DNA of 64,000 bases from Promethearchaeota archaeon (GTDB taxonomy: Archaea; Asgardarchaeota; Lokiarchaeia; Sigyniarchaeales; SOKP01): assembly GCA_016839765.1 (NCBI GenBank), contig JAEOTP010000043.1:119655-183654 (forward strand). The letters run 5' to 3'. This document shows positions 50,776 through 59,856 of the stretch, in pieces. The first letter of the stretch is position 1, and each line of letters starts with the position of its first letter. A program made the translations under genes and the position numbers. Under the pieces are notes generated by a model, which saw only the letters and a list, made by a program, of their open reading frames with translations, was not told where the DNA came from and ran no database searches.

Positions 50776-52611
50776 TTAAAGTTTTTCCCCTTTAATTTCA
50801 TCCTCATACTTTTTTCTTCGATCCTTTAAGTATTCTGGTATGGGGACATCCCACCAGCCAACGGCGGGACTACCAGTAAATGGAAATTCTCTCTGTACCT
50901 CAATTTCTATAACAACTGGCTTGTTGGACTTAGTAGCTTGCTCTAAAGCGGGAATTATTTCATCCTTTTTAGATATTTTTTCTGCATAACAACCAAATGC
51001 TTCACCAATTTTTGCGAAGTCGGGACTGTAGCTATTACCATCTTTATCTTCAAATGCGGTCCCATACCCGCGATCTACTCCAAAAGCAGCTTGTTGTAAA
51101 TCTTTTATAGCTATCCAGCCATGATTATTTAACACAATAAAGAAGATATTAGTTAAACCTAGTTGCACAGCAACAGAAAGTTCCGAGATTGTCATCATAA
51201 AATCTCCATCACCAACAAGCGCTACAACCTGACGATCTGGTTTTCCAATATCTATAGAACCTAATTTAGCGCCTATTGCGGCGGGAATAGAATATCCCAT
51301 TGTTGAAAATCCTCCCGCTGTTAAGCATGTTCTTGGTTCATAAAACTCTAACTCTTGAAGCATTTGAGCTTGGACATTTCCAGAGCTCATAACTATTACA
51401 GCATCTCTTTCAAAGAACTTTCTTATTTCCCTAATCACTGTGGAAATCATGACTGGAACTTTGGAGTCATCTCGATGTTTATCAAGAAACTCAAACCACT
51501 TTTTCTTTTCTTCTTGCATTTCTTTATAATAATCGGATTTCTCATAATTTCTTGAAAAGTCCTCGTGATTTAATTCTTCTATGATCTGTTTTAAGCAAGC
51601 CTTAGCATCTCCATAGATTCCAACTGTTATAGGGTAGTTTTTTCCAATTTCATGAGGATCTAAATCAATTTGTATTAATTTTGTAGGCGGAATTGAAAAA
51701 CTTACACCCTCCTTATACGAACTGGCAGTCTCATCTGCAAACCTACACCCAACAGCAAGAAGTACATCAGCTTCAGAAGTCATTTTTAGCCCTACAGTTG
51801 TACCTTTACTTCCCGCACTCCAACAAAAGAGAGGATGATCATTTGGAAAGGCGTCTTTTCCCATCATTGTGACAACGACAGCGGCTCCAATCTTTTCTGC
51901 TAATATTTTAATTTCTTCAGTTGCATTAGAAGTAATAGCACCTCCCCCTAAAAATAAGACGGGTCTTCTAGCTTCTTTTAGCAATTGTACGGCTTCTTTA
52001 ATTAAAGTTGGATCACCTAAGATCTTTCCCGTTGGCCTTCTTTTTAATGGTTCTGGAATTTCTGTGTCAATAGCAGACGCTTGCGCATCCATTGGAAGAT
52101 CAATATGCACAGGTCCCCTTCTGCCCGCCATCATTTGATTAAACGCTCTTTGGATTATTGAAGGGATATGGCCAACAACATCAACTTGATAACTACGTTT
52201 TACTATTGGTTCAAGTATTCGAGGCATATCTGAGTCTCTTTTGCGCTCAATTTCTTGAAGTACTCCTTTTCCACGCATGTGGGTATGTGTATCTCCTGTA
52301 ATAACTAAAACAGGCATGCTATCCACGTAAGCATCAGCAACTCCAATAGCAGTATTAATTGCTCCTGGCCCAATTGATGTAAAAACAACAAGGGGTTCTT
52401 GAGTTATTCTATAGTATCCTACAGCCATATGAACAGCTGACATTTCCTGTTTTGGTTGAATTAAGGTGAGGTTATCTTTCTCCTTGAAGAAACTATCAAC
52501 TAAAGGCAGATTTCCATGTCCAGGGATTCCTATAACATATTTTATACCTTCTTTTATTAAATATCTTGTAATTATCTCACTTCCAGTGTATCTAGGCATT
52601 TTAAATACCAC
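50776..52611 (-). CDS. Thiamine diphosphate enzyme of the acetolactate synthase family
   Basis: 611 residues with the three ThDP-enzyme domains. The catalytic glutamate is in QPKQEMSAVHMAVGY. Central domain: RRPVLFLGGGAI. The ThDP/Mg motif is GDGDFMMTISELSVAVQ to NNHGW. The ending PAVGWWDVPIPEYLKDRR is unlike IlvB, and no IlvN regulatory gene follows. Glyoxylate carboligase, sulfoacetaldehyde acetyltransferase and IolD-like hydrolases share the fold. I therefore leave the substrate open; acetolactate synthase is possible because ilvD lies 4 kb away. Confidence 0.8.
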   Translation of the reverse strand: MVFKMPRYTGSEIITRYLIKEGIKYVIGIPGHGNLPLVDSFFKEKDNLTLIQPKQEMSAVHMAVGYYRITQEPLVVFTSIGPGAINTAIGVADAYVDSMPVLVITGDTHTHMRGKGVLQEIERKRDSDMPRILEPIVKRSYQVDVVGHIPSIIQRAFNQMMAGRRGPVHIDLPMDAQASAIDTEIPEPLKRRPTGKILGDPTLIKEAVQLLKEARRPVLFLGGGAITSNATEEIKILAEKIGAAVVVTMMGKDAFPNDHPLFCWSAGSKGTTVGLKMTSEADVLLAVGCRFADETASSYKEGVSFSIPPTKLIQIDLDPHEIGKNYPITVGIYGDAKACLKQIIEELNHEDFSRNYEKSDYYKEMQEEKKKWFEFLDKHRDDSKVPVMISTVIREIRKFFERDAVIVMSSGNVQAQMLQELEFYEPRTCLTAGGFSTMGYSIPAAIGAKLGSIDIGKPDRQVVALVGDGDFMMTISELSVAVQLGLTNIFFIVLNNHGWIAIKDLQQAAFGVDRGYGTAFEDKDGNSYSPDFAKIGEAFGCYAEKISKKDEIIPALEQATKSNKPVVIEIEVQREFPFTGSPAVGWWDVPIPEYLKDRRKKYEDEIKGEKL

Positions 52612-52751
52612 TCTACATGTAGTTTTTTATTTTATATAATTTGTTAAATAAGAAATAGATTTATGTTTGGTTACCGATATTAATCTTTAACTGATAAGGC
52701 AAAGAAGTTTCTTTAAAAATTTATTCTAAAAAAGATAAAAGAAAGATTACA

Positions 52752-53531
52752 CTATACTATTTTTGCGAAAATCTGTTTTGCTTCTTGATAGGATTGATTA
52801 TTTTCGGATAATTTGAGTAAATTACCTCCCGTAAGATTTACTTCACCAATTTCATCGTTATTTGAAATAAATCCTAGTAATTTTACATTATCTTTGTTCA
52901 AACTTTCTACTTCCTTTTTTAAAATTTCTCTTAAATTTTTGGGGAATCTGTTACCTAAAATCCAAATATTCTCAAATTTCAATTCCACTTCATCTGAAAT
53001 CTCAAGGATGCGTTTCATGGTATGAATACCCATTTTACTGGGATCTGTTACTATTACTAAATCAGTTACATCTCGACCTGTTTTTCTGGCAAAATGTTCC
53101 AACCCTGCGGGTGAATCAAGTAACGTTATATCATAATTTTTAGATAATGTGTCTATACAATTCTTAAGAACAGAATTAATATAACAGTAGCAACCTTCAC
53201 CCTCCTGCCGTCCCATTTCTAAGAGGTCAAATCTATCCATTTCAATCAAACACCGATAGACATCTCCCTCGATAATTTGATTCTTAGGGACATCCAACGG
53301 AAGTTGGCGCTTCTGAATCTTTTCTTTTAACACTCTCATCTTGCCCCCGATGGTTTCCCCAAAACTAATTTCTTTCCCTATCACATCTGCAACATTTGCA
53401 TCAGGATCAGAATCGATTACTAAAATATCCTTCAAATCTTCTTTAGTTTCAAGAAGATATTTCAAGAAAAGGGCAAGATTTGTTGTTTTCCCTACCCCTC
53501 CTTTTCCTGCAAATGCAATTATTTTCTTCAT
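52752..53531 (-). CDS. CooC/AcsF-type nickel-insertion ATPase
   Basis: MinD/SIMIBI-family ATPase that helps load nickel into CO dehydrogenase. Deviant Walker A GKGGVGKT at 9-16, switch region LLDSPAGLEHFARKTGRDV, and the metal-binding pair Cys114-x-Cys116 in EGEGCYCYIN, which marks the CooC group. 259 residues is normal. It implies a CODH/acetyl-CoA synthase, in line with the methanopterin genes in the window and a Wood-Ljungdahl pathway. No CODH gene is nearby. Confidence 0.88.
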   Translation of the reverse strand: MKKIIAFAGKGGVGKTTNLALFLKYLLETKEDLKDILVIDSDPDANVADVIGKEISFGETIGGKMRVLKEKIQKRQLPLDVPKNQIIEGDVYRCLIEMDRFDLLEMGRQEGEGCYCYINSVLKNCIDTLSKNYDITLLDSPAGLEHFARKTGRDVTDLVIVTDPSKMGIHTMKRILEISDEVELKFENIWILGNRFPKNLREILKKEVESLNKDNVKLLGFISNNDEIGEVNLTGGNLLKLSENNQSYQEAKQIFAKIV

Positions 53532-53690
53532 TATATTTTGATTTATTTATGTAATTATTCTTATATAAAAAAAATTGAAGAATAGTTAAAAATTTGTCCT
53601 ACATAATCTAAAAAGGAATAAAGCTCAAGGCAAAATAATGTAAAATTAAGAACTATAAACAGTTAATAATTAATAAATGGTTATAAGAGG

Positions 53691-54497
53691 TTAAGATTTT
53701 TCTTGACGATAAACTGGTACAATTTTCGAAGTGAAGTCTTCAAGGGTATAAGAAAATTCATCCTCTCCTGAAATTTTACCTAATTCCAGCAAAATTTGTC
53801 TTGCTAATAGCCAAAATGCTAACCCTAGAGCTTTCTTACCACGGTTATTTGCTGGAACTGCGAGATCAATACCATTGAGTACATCATCGGTATCAAATAA
53901 TGCTACAACAGGAATACGTGCTAATTTTGCTTCTCGAAGGATTACTTTATCTGCATGGGGATCAACAATCACTACGACTGAAGCATCTTTTATATAATCA
54001 TCAATTTGAGGATTAGTAAGAGAACCAGGTATAAATCTATTAACAATTGCCTTGCATCCTAAAGCTTCACAAAATTTTCGAACTGGTTCTTTACCATATC
54101 TCCTAACAGACGATACGATAACCCGATCGCTTCCTTCCTCGATGTATTTACTTAGAAATTTAGCTGCAATTTTTAATCGGGAATCAGTTTTTGTTAAATC
54201 AATAACATAAAGTCCATAATTAGTCTGTCTGTAAATAAACCTCCTTGCATCCCCTGATAATAGTTTAGTACCAATATGTATCCCACAACTTAAGTATAAT
54301 TGTTTCTGTTCTTCATCTTTGTCAATAATCTTTTTTACCGCTTCAGCTTCCTCCTCAATACTTTCTGTATCTAGCAGATCAAGTTCTTCTACCAAATCGA
54401 GATCATCTTCGAAATCCTCTTCAAAGTTAAAAATTTCTTTTTTTTCCTTTTCTTCGGTTTTTTTAGGAGCATCGGTTTTTTTCTTCTTTTTAGCCAA
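53691..54497 (-). CDS. rps2: 30S ribosomal protein uS2 with charged N-terminal extension
   Basis: Archaeal/eukaryotic-type uS2: YLSCGIHIGTKLLSGDARRF, YGLYVIDLTKTDSRLKIAAK, RFIPGSLTNPQIDDYIKDAS, VVIVDPHADKVILREAKLAR, VALFDTDDVLNGIDLAVPAN and ALAFWLLARQILL-like end (LGLAFWLLARQILLE). The first 70 residues are a Lys-rich then Asp/Glu-rich extension, longer than in most archaea, probably disordered. No other ribosomal gene adjoins it here, although uS2 often sits near enolase and RNA polymerase genes. Confidence 0.95.
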   Translation of the reverse strand: MAKKKKKTDAPKKTEEKEKKEIFNFEEDFEDDLDLVEELDLLDTESIEEEAEAVKKIIDKDEEQKQLYLSCGIHIGTKLLSGDARRFIYRQTNYGLYVIDLTKTDSRLKIAAKFLSKYIEEGSDRVIVSSVRRYGKEPVRKFCEALGCKAIVNRFIPGSLTNPQIDDYIKDASVVVIVDPHADKVILREAKLARIPVVALFDTDDVLNGIDLAVPANNRGKKALGLAFWLLARQILLELGKISGEDEFSYTLEDFTSKIVPVYRQEKS

Positions 54498-54694
54498 GGT
54501 ATAACCCTAAATTAATAAGTTAATTTAATAATCTTAAATATATTAAATAAAATACCATAATTTTAATATTTTATTAAAAGAAGTCAACTACTTGCTTTAG
54601 AACTAAAGAGTTAAAACGTGATATTAATTTTTATTTATAATAAATTTTGTTTATTTTAAATACAAAACAAATTCTATTTATTATGGTTTAGACT

Positions 54695-55183
54695 ATGGTA
54701 TCATACCGATTGGTAATTGGGATCATTGTTGGGGTAGTTTTCAGCTTTTTTACTGTGTTTTTCTTTAATATGCATAGTATTTTTGAAGTCATTCGAACTA
54801 CTGCAGAATCGGATTTTTTGAAATTAGTTACATTATTAATTGGAGCAAATTTTAAATTTGACATTATTTCATTCTTCACTGGAACCCCCTCTTTTGCAGA
54901 CTTTTTTGCTTCACAACTTCTAGCAATGATCTTTATTGGATTTTTAAGTGGGTCTATTTCAAAAGGATTAAGAAGAGGTTTGATTGCTAGTGCTTTAGTA
55001 ATTGTGGTCAATCTATTAATTTGGATGTTACTTAGTGTAATAGGTGGAGAGGATCTAATGGCATTATTTCAAGGTCCTCAATTAGTTTCAACCATAGGAG
55101 GAATTCTTACTGCTATTATTGGAGCTCTCTTAGGTGGTCTTCTTGGAGGCTTAATAAGTGGCCCGTATGAGGAAGTATATTAA
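54695..55183 (+). CDS. Four-TM membrane protein, unknown function
   Basis: 162 residues. Hydrophobic helices at about 6-26, 72-90, 96-118 and 130-155. The last has a glycine-zipper pattern (GGILTAIIGALLGGLLGGLI) before the polar end SGPYEEVY. Small Gly-rich helices are often packing interfaces. No known family was recognised. It is divergent from uS2 (197-bp gap). Confidence 0.6.
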   Translation: MVSYRLVIGIIVGVVFSFFTVFFFNMHSIFEVIRTTAESDFLKLVTLLIGANFKFDIISFFTGTPSFADFFASQLLAMIFIGFLSGSISKGLRRGLIASALVIVVNLLIWMLLSVIGGEDLMALFQGPQLVSTIGGILTAIIGALLGGLLGGLISGPYEEVY

Positions 55184-55336
55184 AATAAAGATATTTTAAT
55201 CCTTTTTTATTATTAAGAAAGTTTATTTATTTCATTTTACAAGCCAATTTTTATTTATTTTTGGATATTTAATAAAGAAGTCATTAATTCAGCATTTGAC
55301 TAAACCTTAAAGCTTATTTTTAATTTATAAAAAATA

Positions 55337-55870
55337 ATGGTTGATAATCAGACATTACCATCTAGGGAATTTGCGTTTGATTTATTAAAGAAAATGAAAG
55401 TCCCATATCATGTGCGGCGTCATTCTCTTAAAGTTGCTGAAAAGGCATTAGCTATCGCTGAAAAGATAACTAAAATGAAAATAAACCTTAATCTAATTGA
55501 AATAGGAGCATTATTACACGATATTGGCCGATCAAAAACACATGGATTTAAACATGCATTAATAGGTGGTAAAATAATAAGAGAACGTGGTTTTTCTGAG
55601 AAGCTGGCGAGAATTTGCGAAACTCATATTTTAGGTGGGCTAGATAAAGAAGATGCTAAGGCAGTTGGTCTTCCTGAAAGAGATTTTTTACCCAATTCTA
55701 TAGAAGAAAAAATTATTTGTTTAGCTGATAAACATATGGCTGGAACTCGCGATGTTTCAATTGAGCAAAGGTTTAGTAGGTGGTTCTTGAAATATGGTAG
55801 GACAAAAATACTTCTAAAATCAAAAAAAAGAATTGAAAATATTCAAAAAGAAATACAAAATTTAATGTAA
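55337..55870 (+). CDS. HD-domain hydrolase (TIGR00295-like)
   Basis: 177 residues. The HD pattern runs HSLKVAEKALAIAEKI, then LLHDIGRSKTHGFKHALIGG and ICETHILGG, then LADKHMAGTRD, giving the His/His-Asp/Asp metal ligands. This matches archaeal TIGR00295 proteins, a group related to HDIG nucleotidases and tRNA-linked HD proteins. Substrate not known. No clear operon partner. Confidence 0.85.
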   Translation: MVDNQTLPSREFAFDLLKKMKVPYHVRRHSLKVAEKALAIAEKITKMKINLNLIEIGALLHDIGRSKTHGFKHALIGGKIIRERGFSEKLARICETHILGGLDKEDAKAVGLPERDFLPNSIEEKIICLADKHMAGTRDVSIEQRFSRWFLKYGRTKILLKSKKRIENIQKEIQNLM

Positions 55871-55987
55871 TTTATACGTTTAAAATAATTCCTTCTTCTT
55901 TTAGTATTTCTATGAAAAAATCTGTTAATTATTTGATAAAATTTTGTAATCATCATTTGGAAATATCCAAATATTAATAAAAATTTA

Positions 55988-56614
55988 TCATTTATGATTT
56001 TTAATTATAAATCCTTTTTCTTTTAATTTATCTAGCACAATTTCTTGAATTTTTTGCTGTACAAATTCAATTATGTCATTGGTATTGATAATAAAATAAT
56101 CTTCTTCCTTAGCTCGTGAAAGATAAAGATTTCTGACCTTATCTAAAAAAGAAATATATTCAAATTTTTCTAAGTTCTCTGAAGTTTTTCTTGCTAATGA
56201 GATTTTAGGGTCAATATCTAATATAATTGTTAAATCTGCTTTTCCTGCAAACTTATTAATGATTTTTACCCAATCAATAGAAATTTCATCCGATTGTAAA
56301 GATTGATACACTATGGAAGATTCAATATACCTATCAGAAATAACAATATAACCTTCAGACAATTTCTCCTTAATCTCATTCTGATAATGAAAATCCCTAT
56401 CAGCCGCAAATAGTAACGCATCTGTAGTAGGAGGCACATTTCTATCTTTTAAGTATTTTCTGACCAGTTTTCCTATATCACTTTCAGATGGTTCCACAGT
56501 TAAATGAACTTTGAAACCTTTGCTTTCTAAAAATCCTTTAAGGAGGTTACTGTGAGTGCTTGTACCGGATCCATCAATACCTTCTAATACTAAAAAGAAA
56601 GATTTTTGAGCCAA
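55988..56614 (-). CDS. tmk: Thymidylate kinase
   Basis: Phosphorylates dTMP to dTDP. The P-loop is LEGIDGSGTSTHSNLLKGFL (about 10-29), with Ser-Thr after the lysine position replaced: the loop reads GSGTSTH rather than GxGKST. DRDFHYQNEI, then ISDRYIESSIVYQ with the DRY motif and IILDIDPKISLARK follow. Many archaeal Tmk proteins keep Lys in the loop, so the GT pair here deserves a check, although related archaeal thymidylate kinases with SGT.ST loops exist. 208 residues is normal length. Confidence 0.88.
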   Translation of the reverse strand: MAQKSFFLVLEGIDGSGTSTHSNLLKGFLESKGFKVHLTVEPSESDIGKLVRKYLKDRNVPPTTDALLFAADRDFHYQNEIKEKLSEGYIVISDRYIESSIVYQSLQSDEISIDWVKIINKFAGKADLTIILDIDPKISLARKTSENLEKFEYISFLDKVRNLYLSRAKEEDYFIINTNDIIEFVQQKIQEIVLDKLKEKGFIIKNHK

Positions 56615-56809
56615 CTTAATCTATAATGATATTAGTTATTTAATAAAAAAAATTGTAAAACGTTCCTTAAATTATTAATTATTTTTTCATTACTTTCTTC
56701 GATTGATTTTAGTCTAAATTCTGGATTTTAATGTAAAATAATTAGAATTATATTAAAAAAGTCATATTTATTACTTAAATCCTAAGTCTATTCTTATTTA
56801 AGACAAATT

Positions 56810-57133
56810 ATGACTCAAATAAGTTATTGTCCAATTTGCAGAAAAAATGTAATGACTAATAGAGGAAAATTTAGCTACTTGTTAGCTTTTCTTTTGGCAC
56901 TTACGGGTATTGGTCTAATTATTTATATTTTACATTATATTGATCGAAAACCTAATCATTGTGTTCATTGCGGCACAGTTTGTCAAGTTCCTAAATTAGA
57001 AAATCAAATTGAACATGAAGTATATCAAAAAGAATCAATAGTTACTAAAAAAATAAATTATTGTCCATATTGTGGTGAACAATTAGAAAGGGAATATGCT
57101 AAATTTTGTTATAAATGTGGCTCAAAAATATAA
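56810..57133 (+). CDS. LITAF-like membrane zinc protein (first copy)
   Basis: 107 residues. CPIC (Cys7, Cys10) is followed by VMT, a hydrophobic helix (about 23-43, LLAFLLALTGIGLIIYI), then NHCVHC (Cys51, Cys54). A zinc knuckle split by a hydrophobic insert is the layout of the eukaryotic LITAF domain, a monotopic membrane zinc domain of endosomes. A second, ordinary zinc ribbon follows (YCPYCG, CYKCG, about 83-105). It has a close paralogue at 57614. LITAF relationship is by pattern only. Confidence 0.65.
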   Translation: MTQISYCPICRKNVMTNRGKFSYLLAFLLALTGIGLIIYILHYIDRKPNHCVHCGTVCQVPKLENQIEHEVYQKESIVTKKINYCPYCGEQLEREYAKFCYKCGSKI

Positions 57134-57159
57134 GAATATAAAAACAATTTTATTTTTTA

Positions 57160-57414
57160 TTATTGTTTAGTTAAATATATTTGATGATTCGATAGATAAA
57201 GCTTACATCTTATACTAAAAATATTTTTTTCATGGATGGAATAAACATTATTTTCTTTTTCCTTACGTAGATGATTTTTTGTTTTTGATAAGATTTCGAT
57301 TACTCTAAAATAAATACGATCATTTTCAAGCCAGATTTTATCAACTAACAAATTAAGATCTACATGAGCTTCTTGGTTATATACCTGAAATGATTTTAGC
57401 TTTTCCGTTTTCAA
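57160..57414 (-). CDS. Possible 84-residue protein, unknown
   Basis: TTG start preceded by GAGGAG directly upstream, on the strand opposite to the two LITAF-like genes between which it lies. The product is charged with alternating strands (VDLNLLVDKIWLENDRIYFR) and no domain I know. The codon content is AT-rich as elsewhere. It could be a real small gene or a chance frame; I lean slightly to real because it fills the gap and has a purine-rich site. Confidence 0.35.
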   Translation of the reverse strand: MKTEKLKSFQVYNQEAHVDLNLLVDKIWLENDRIYFRVIEILSKTKNHLRKEKENNVYSIHEKNIFSIRCKLYLSNHQIYLTKQ

Positions 57415-57613
57415 CTCCTCAAAATTGATCTACATAGGAAAGTATAAAATTAATTATAATAACTACACTTTTTCTAAAAATAAAAAGTTAGATAAACGAG
57501 CAGAATTGAATTTTAAATTTTTTAGGTTAAAAACTGGACTAAAAATTTTTTTTATATTACTATTGGTATTCATTATTTAACTGATATAACTAAATAAAAA
57601 TGAATGAAAAATA

Positions 57614-57976
57614 GTGAGTGAAATGGCTTCATATGGGTATTGTCCTAATTGCAAAAAAAATGTAACTACTAAACGAGAACAATTTAGATATTTATTAGCT
57701 TTTCTTTTAGCATTTACGGGTATTGGTCTGATTATTTATATTTTATATTATATTGACCGAAAACCTAATCATTGTATTCTTTGTAATACTGTTTGTCAAG
57801 CTCCTAAATCAGAAGTTCAACTAGAACAAAAAGTAGAACAAAAAGAAGGAACTGAGTATCAAGTATTTAAGCAAAACCATGAAGTACAATCAAAATTCTG
57901 TCCTAACTGTGGAGTGGAAGTGGGAGAACGAGGAGAAATAAAGTATTGTGCTTTATGTGGAAGTAGTATTGCATAA
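57614..57976 (+). CDS. LITAF-like membrane zinc protein (second copy)
   Basis: 120 residues, paralogue of the protein at 56810. CPNC (Cys10, Cys13), VTTK, a hydrophobic helix at about 27-46, then NHCILC (Cys54, Cys57), with LLAFLLAFTGIGLIIYIL almost identical to the first copy. VTT after the first knuckle is also found in eukaryotic LITAF proteins. A linker of about 25 charged residues leads to a second ribbon (FCPNCGVEVG, YCALCGSS). The start may be GTG at 57614 or ATG at 57623. Confidence 0.65.
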   Translation: MSEMASYGYCPNCKKNVTTKREQFRYLLAFLLAFTGIGLIIYILYYIDRKPNHCILCNTVCQAPKSEVQLEQKVEQKEGTEYQVFKQNHEVQSKFCPNCGVEVGERGEIKYCALCGSSIA

Positions 57977-57989
57977 AAATCTTTTCTTT

Positions 57990-58889
57990 TTATTTTTTTA
58001 AAATTTTCATGAACTCATAAAAATATTTATAGGATTCTTTAAAGTGATTATCCTCCTTTGAATAATTTAACCCTTTAGTAAAAATATCGAAAAATCCCTT
58101 TTTATCTTTATTTTGTATGATTTTTTTATAATCTTTTAATAAATCTTCAAATTCATCTAATAATTTATAGAATTCTTTATTTTGCATTTGAATATCTCCA
58201 AACATTTCCATTTCTCTTTGAATAATACTTTCTGCGAAAACTTTTTGGAGCAAAAATGTTGTTCCGGTATAATTTGTTAATTCGTTTAGTGGTTCATTCA
58301 ATCTTCTTAAAAGATTTAAAAAAAGAATGTTAAACATATGTGGTACACCTAATGTCATTGCTATTTTTTTATCATGAAATTCGGGTGTGGTTTCATTAAT
58401 AACTAAACCATCAGATTTGAATAAATCTAATAAGTTTTTTACGATTTCATTGTAATTTAGTGTACCACCTACTCTTAAAACAAGCATAACATAATTCCTC
58501 ATGTCTTTTATTCCTGGACCAAACATAGGATGCAGTGAAAGGCAATTTATAGGATATTCGTTTTTAATTCCTTCATATACTTTAATTATATCATGTTTTA
58601 AGGATGTAATATCAAAAATTAATGAATTGGGTTTCAATAGAGGAACAACTTCTTTTATTATATCTACTGTGGATGTAATTGGTACTGTTATCATTATTAT
58701 ATCAGCATCTTTAACACTTTCTTTAAGTGATAAGTTATATTTTACATTTAATTCACTTGCTGTTTGTTCTAGCTTTTCTTCATTACGAGCATAAAGTATT
58801 ATCTTAAAACCATGCTTTTTGAAATATCTAGCAAAAACCCTACCCATACCTCCTGAGCCACCGATTATTGTTAAATTTTTTCCTAACAT
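57990..58889 (-). CDS. tyrA: Prephenate dehydrogenase-like protein TyrA
   Basis: NAD(P)-dependent step to tyrosine. Rossmann loop IIGGSGGMGRVFARYFKKHG, then DIIMITVPITSTVDII, LIFDITSLKHDII, and the prephenate-site LHPMFGPGIKDM. The helical C-terminal domain follows (EFHDKKIAMTLGVPHMFNIL). No chorismate mutase or ACT domain is fused. Its start overlaps the aroE stop region by one base, so the pair is cotranscribed. It could use arogenate instead. Confidence 0.9.
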   Translation of the reverse strand: MLGKNLTIIGGSGGMGRVFARYFKKHGFKIILYARNEEKLEQTASELNVKYNLSLKESVKDADIIMITVPITSTVDIIKEVVPLLKPNSLIFDITSLKHDIIKVYEGIKNEYPINCLSLHPMFGPGIKDMRNYVMLVLRVGGTLNYNEIVKNLLDLFKSDGLVINETTPEFHDKKIAMTLGVPHMFNILFLNLLRRLNEPLNELTNYTGTTFLLQKVFAESIIQREMEMFGDIQMQNKEFYKLLDEFEDLLKDYKKIIQNKDKKGFFDIFTKGLNYSKEDNHFKESYKYFYEFMKILKK

Positions 58890-59758
58890 TATTTCATCCC
58901 AAGATATTCAATTATTTTTAATTTCATTAATTCTAAATTAGGCTTTCTATTTGTCCACCATTCAAATGCTAATGCTCCTTGGTTAACTAGCATATCTAAA
59001 CCACTAAGCGTTTGACAACCAATTTCCTTTGAATCCTTAATTAATTGGGTTTCTAAAGGATTATATATTAAATCAAAAACAAATAAATCGCTATGTAATA
59101 TCTTTTTTGAAACAGGTGATATGTCTATTGCTGGAAACATACCTATAGGAGTAGCATTTATTAATATGTCAGCATTACTTATTTCTTCTTTAAGTATATT
59201 TTTACTGTATTTCTTACTTTCAATATTTAAACCCGCTCTGCTTTTTAATTCACTTGCTAATTTTTTAGCTCGAACTTCTGTTCGATTAATTATCGTAATT
59301 TTATTAGTATCAGATACTAAAGAATAAGAAACAGCTTTCGCAGCGCCTCCTGCTCCAATTAGAACAACATTTTTTCCAGTGATTTCACATCCCGCATCTA
59401 TTAGAGCCTTGTTTGCCCCTTCTGCATCTGTATTTCTCCCCATTAAGAAACCACCTTCATTTTTTATTGTATTTATAGCTCCGATTTTTTGAGCAATTTC
59501 ATCAACTTTATCAATAAAATTTATTGCGTTTTCTTTATGTGGAAGAGTAATATTTATTCCTTTAATGTTAAGAGTCTTTAATCCTTTTAAAGCTTCTTTA
59601 AGTTTATTAGGTGGAACATCAAAAGCTATGTATAAATAATCCAGACCAAGATCCTGGATAGCGGCATTATGCATAATGGGACTCATACTATGCTCAATTG
59701 GGTGCCCAATAACACATAATATTTTAGTATTAGCTGTAATAAAATTTCTTACTGACAT
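58889..59758 (-). CDS. aroE: Shikimate dehydrogenase
   Basis: Reduces 3-dehydroshikimate with NADPH. IGHPIEHSMSPIMHNAAI binds shikimate, NITLPHKENAINFID holds the catalytic Lys, GRNTDAEGANKAL the Asp, and LIGAGGAAKAVSYSL the NADP loop. INATPIGMFP and LDMLVNQGALAFEWWT complete the family. 289 residues, usual length. In operon with tyrA. With aroD and shikimate kinase nearby it makes a loose aromatic-pathway group. Confidence 0.95.
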   Translation of the reverse strand: MSVRNFITANTKILCVIGHPIEHSMSPIMHNAAIQDLGLDYLYIAFDVPPNKLKEALKGLKTLNIKGINITLPHKENAINFIDKVDEIAQKIGAINTIKNEGGFLMGRNTDAEGANKALIDAGCEITGKNVVLIGAGGAAKAVSYSLVSDTNKITIINRTEVRAKKLASELKSRAGLNIESKKYSKNILKEEISNADILINATPIGMFPAIDISPVSKKILHSDLFVFDLIYNPLETQLIKDSKEIGCQTLSGLDMLVNQGALAFEWWTNRKPNLELMKLKIIEYLGMK

Positions 59759-59856
59759 TTACAAATTAATCTATAAATTAATAACTATTAATATGTTTAA
59801 GATTAAAATTAATTTATAATTATTTAGCTAATATCAAGATAAAATAAGAAGGAAAT

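Noticed and set aside
51869..52138. Plus-strand frame opposite the ThDP enzyme
   Set aside because: Shadow of the conserved central domain of the ThDP enzyme; no separate signals.
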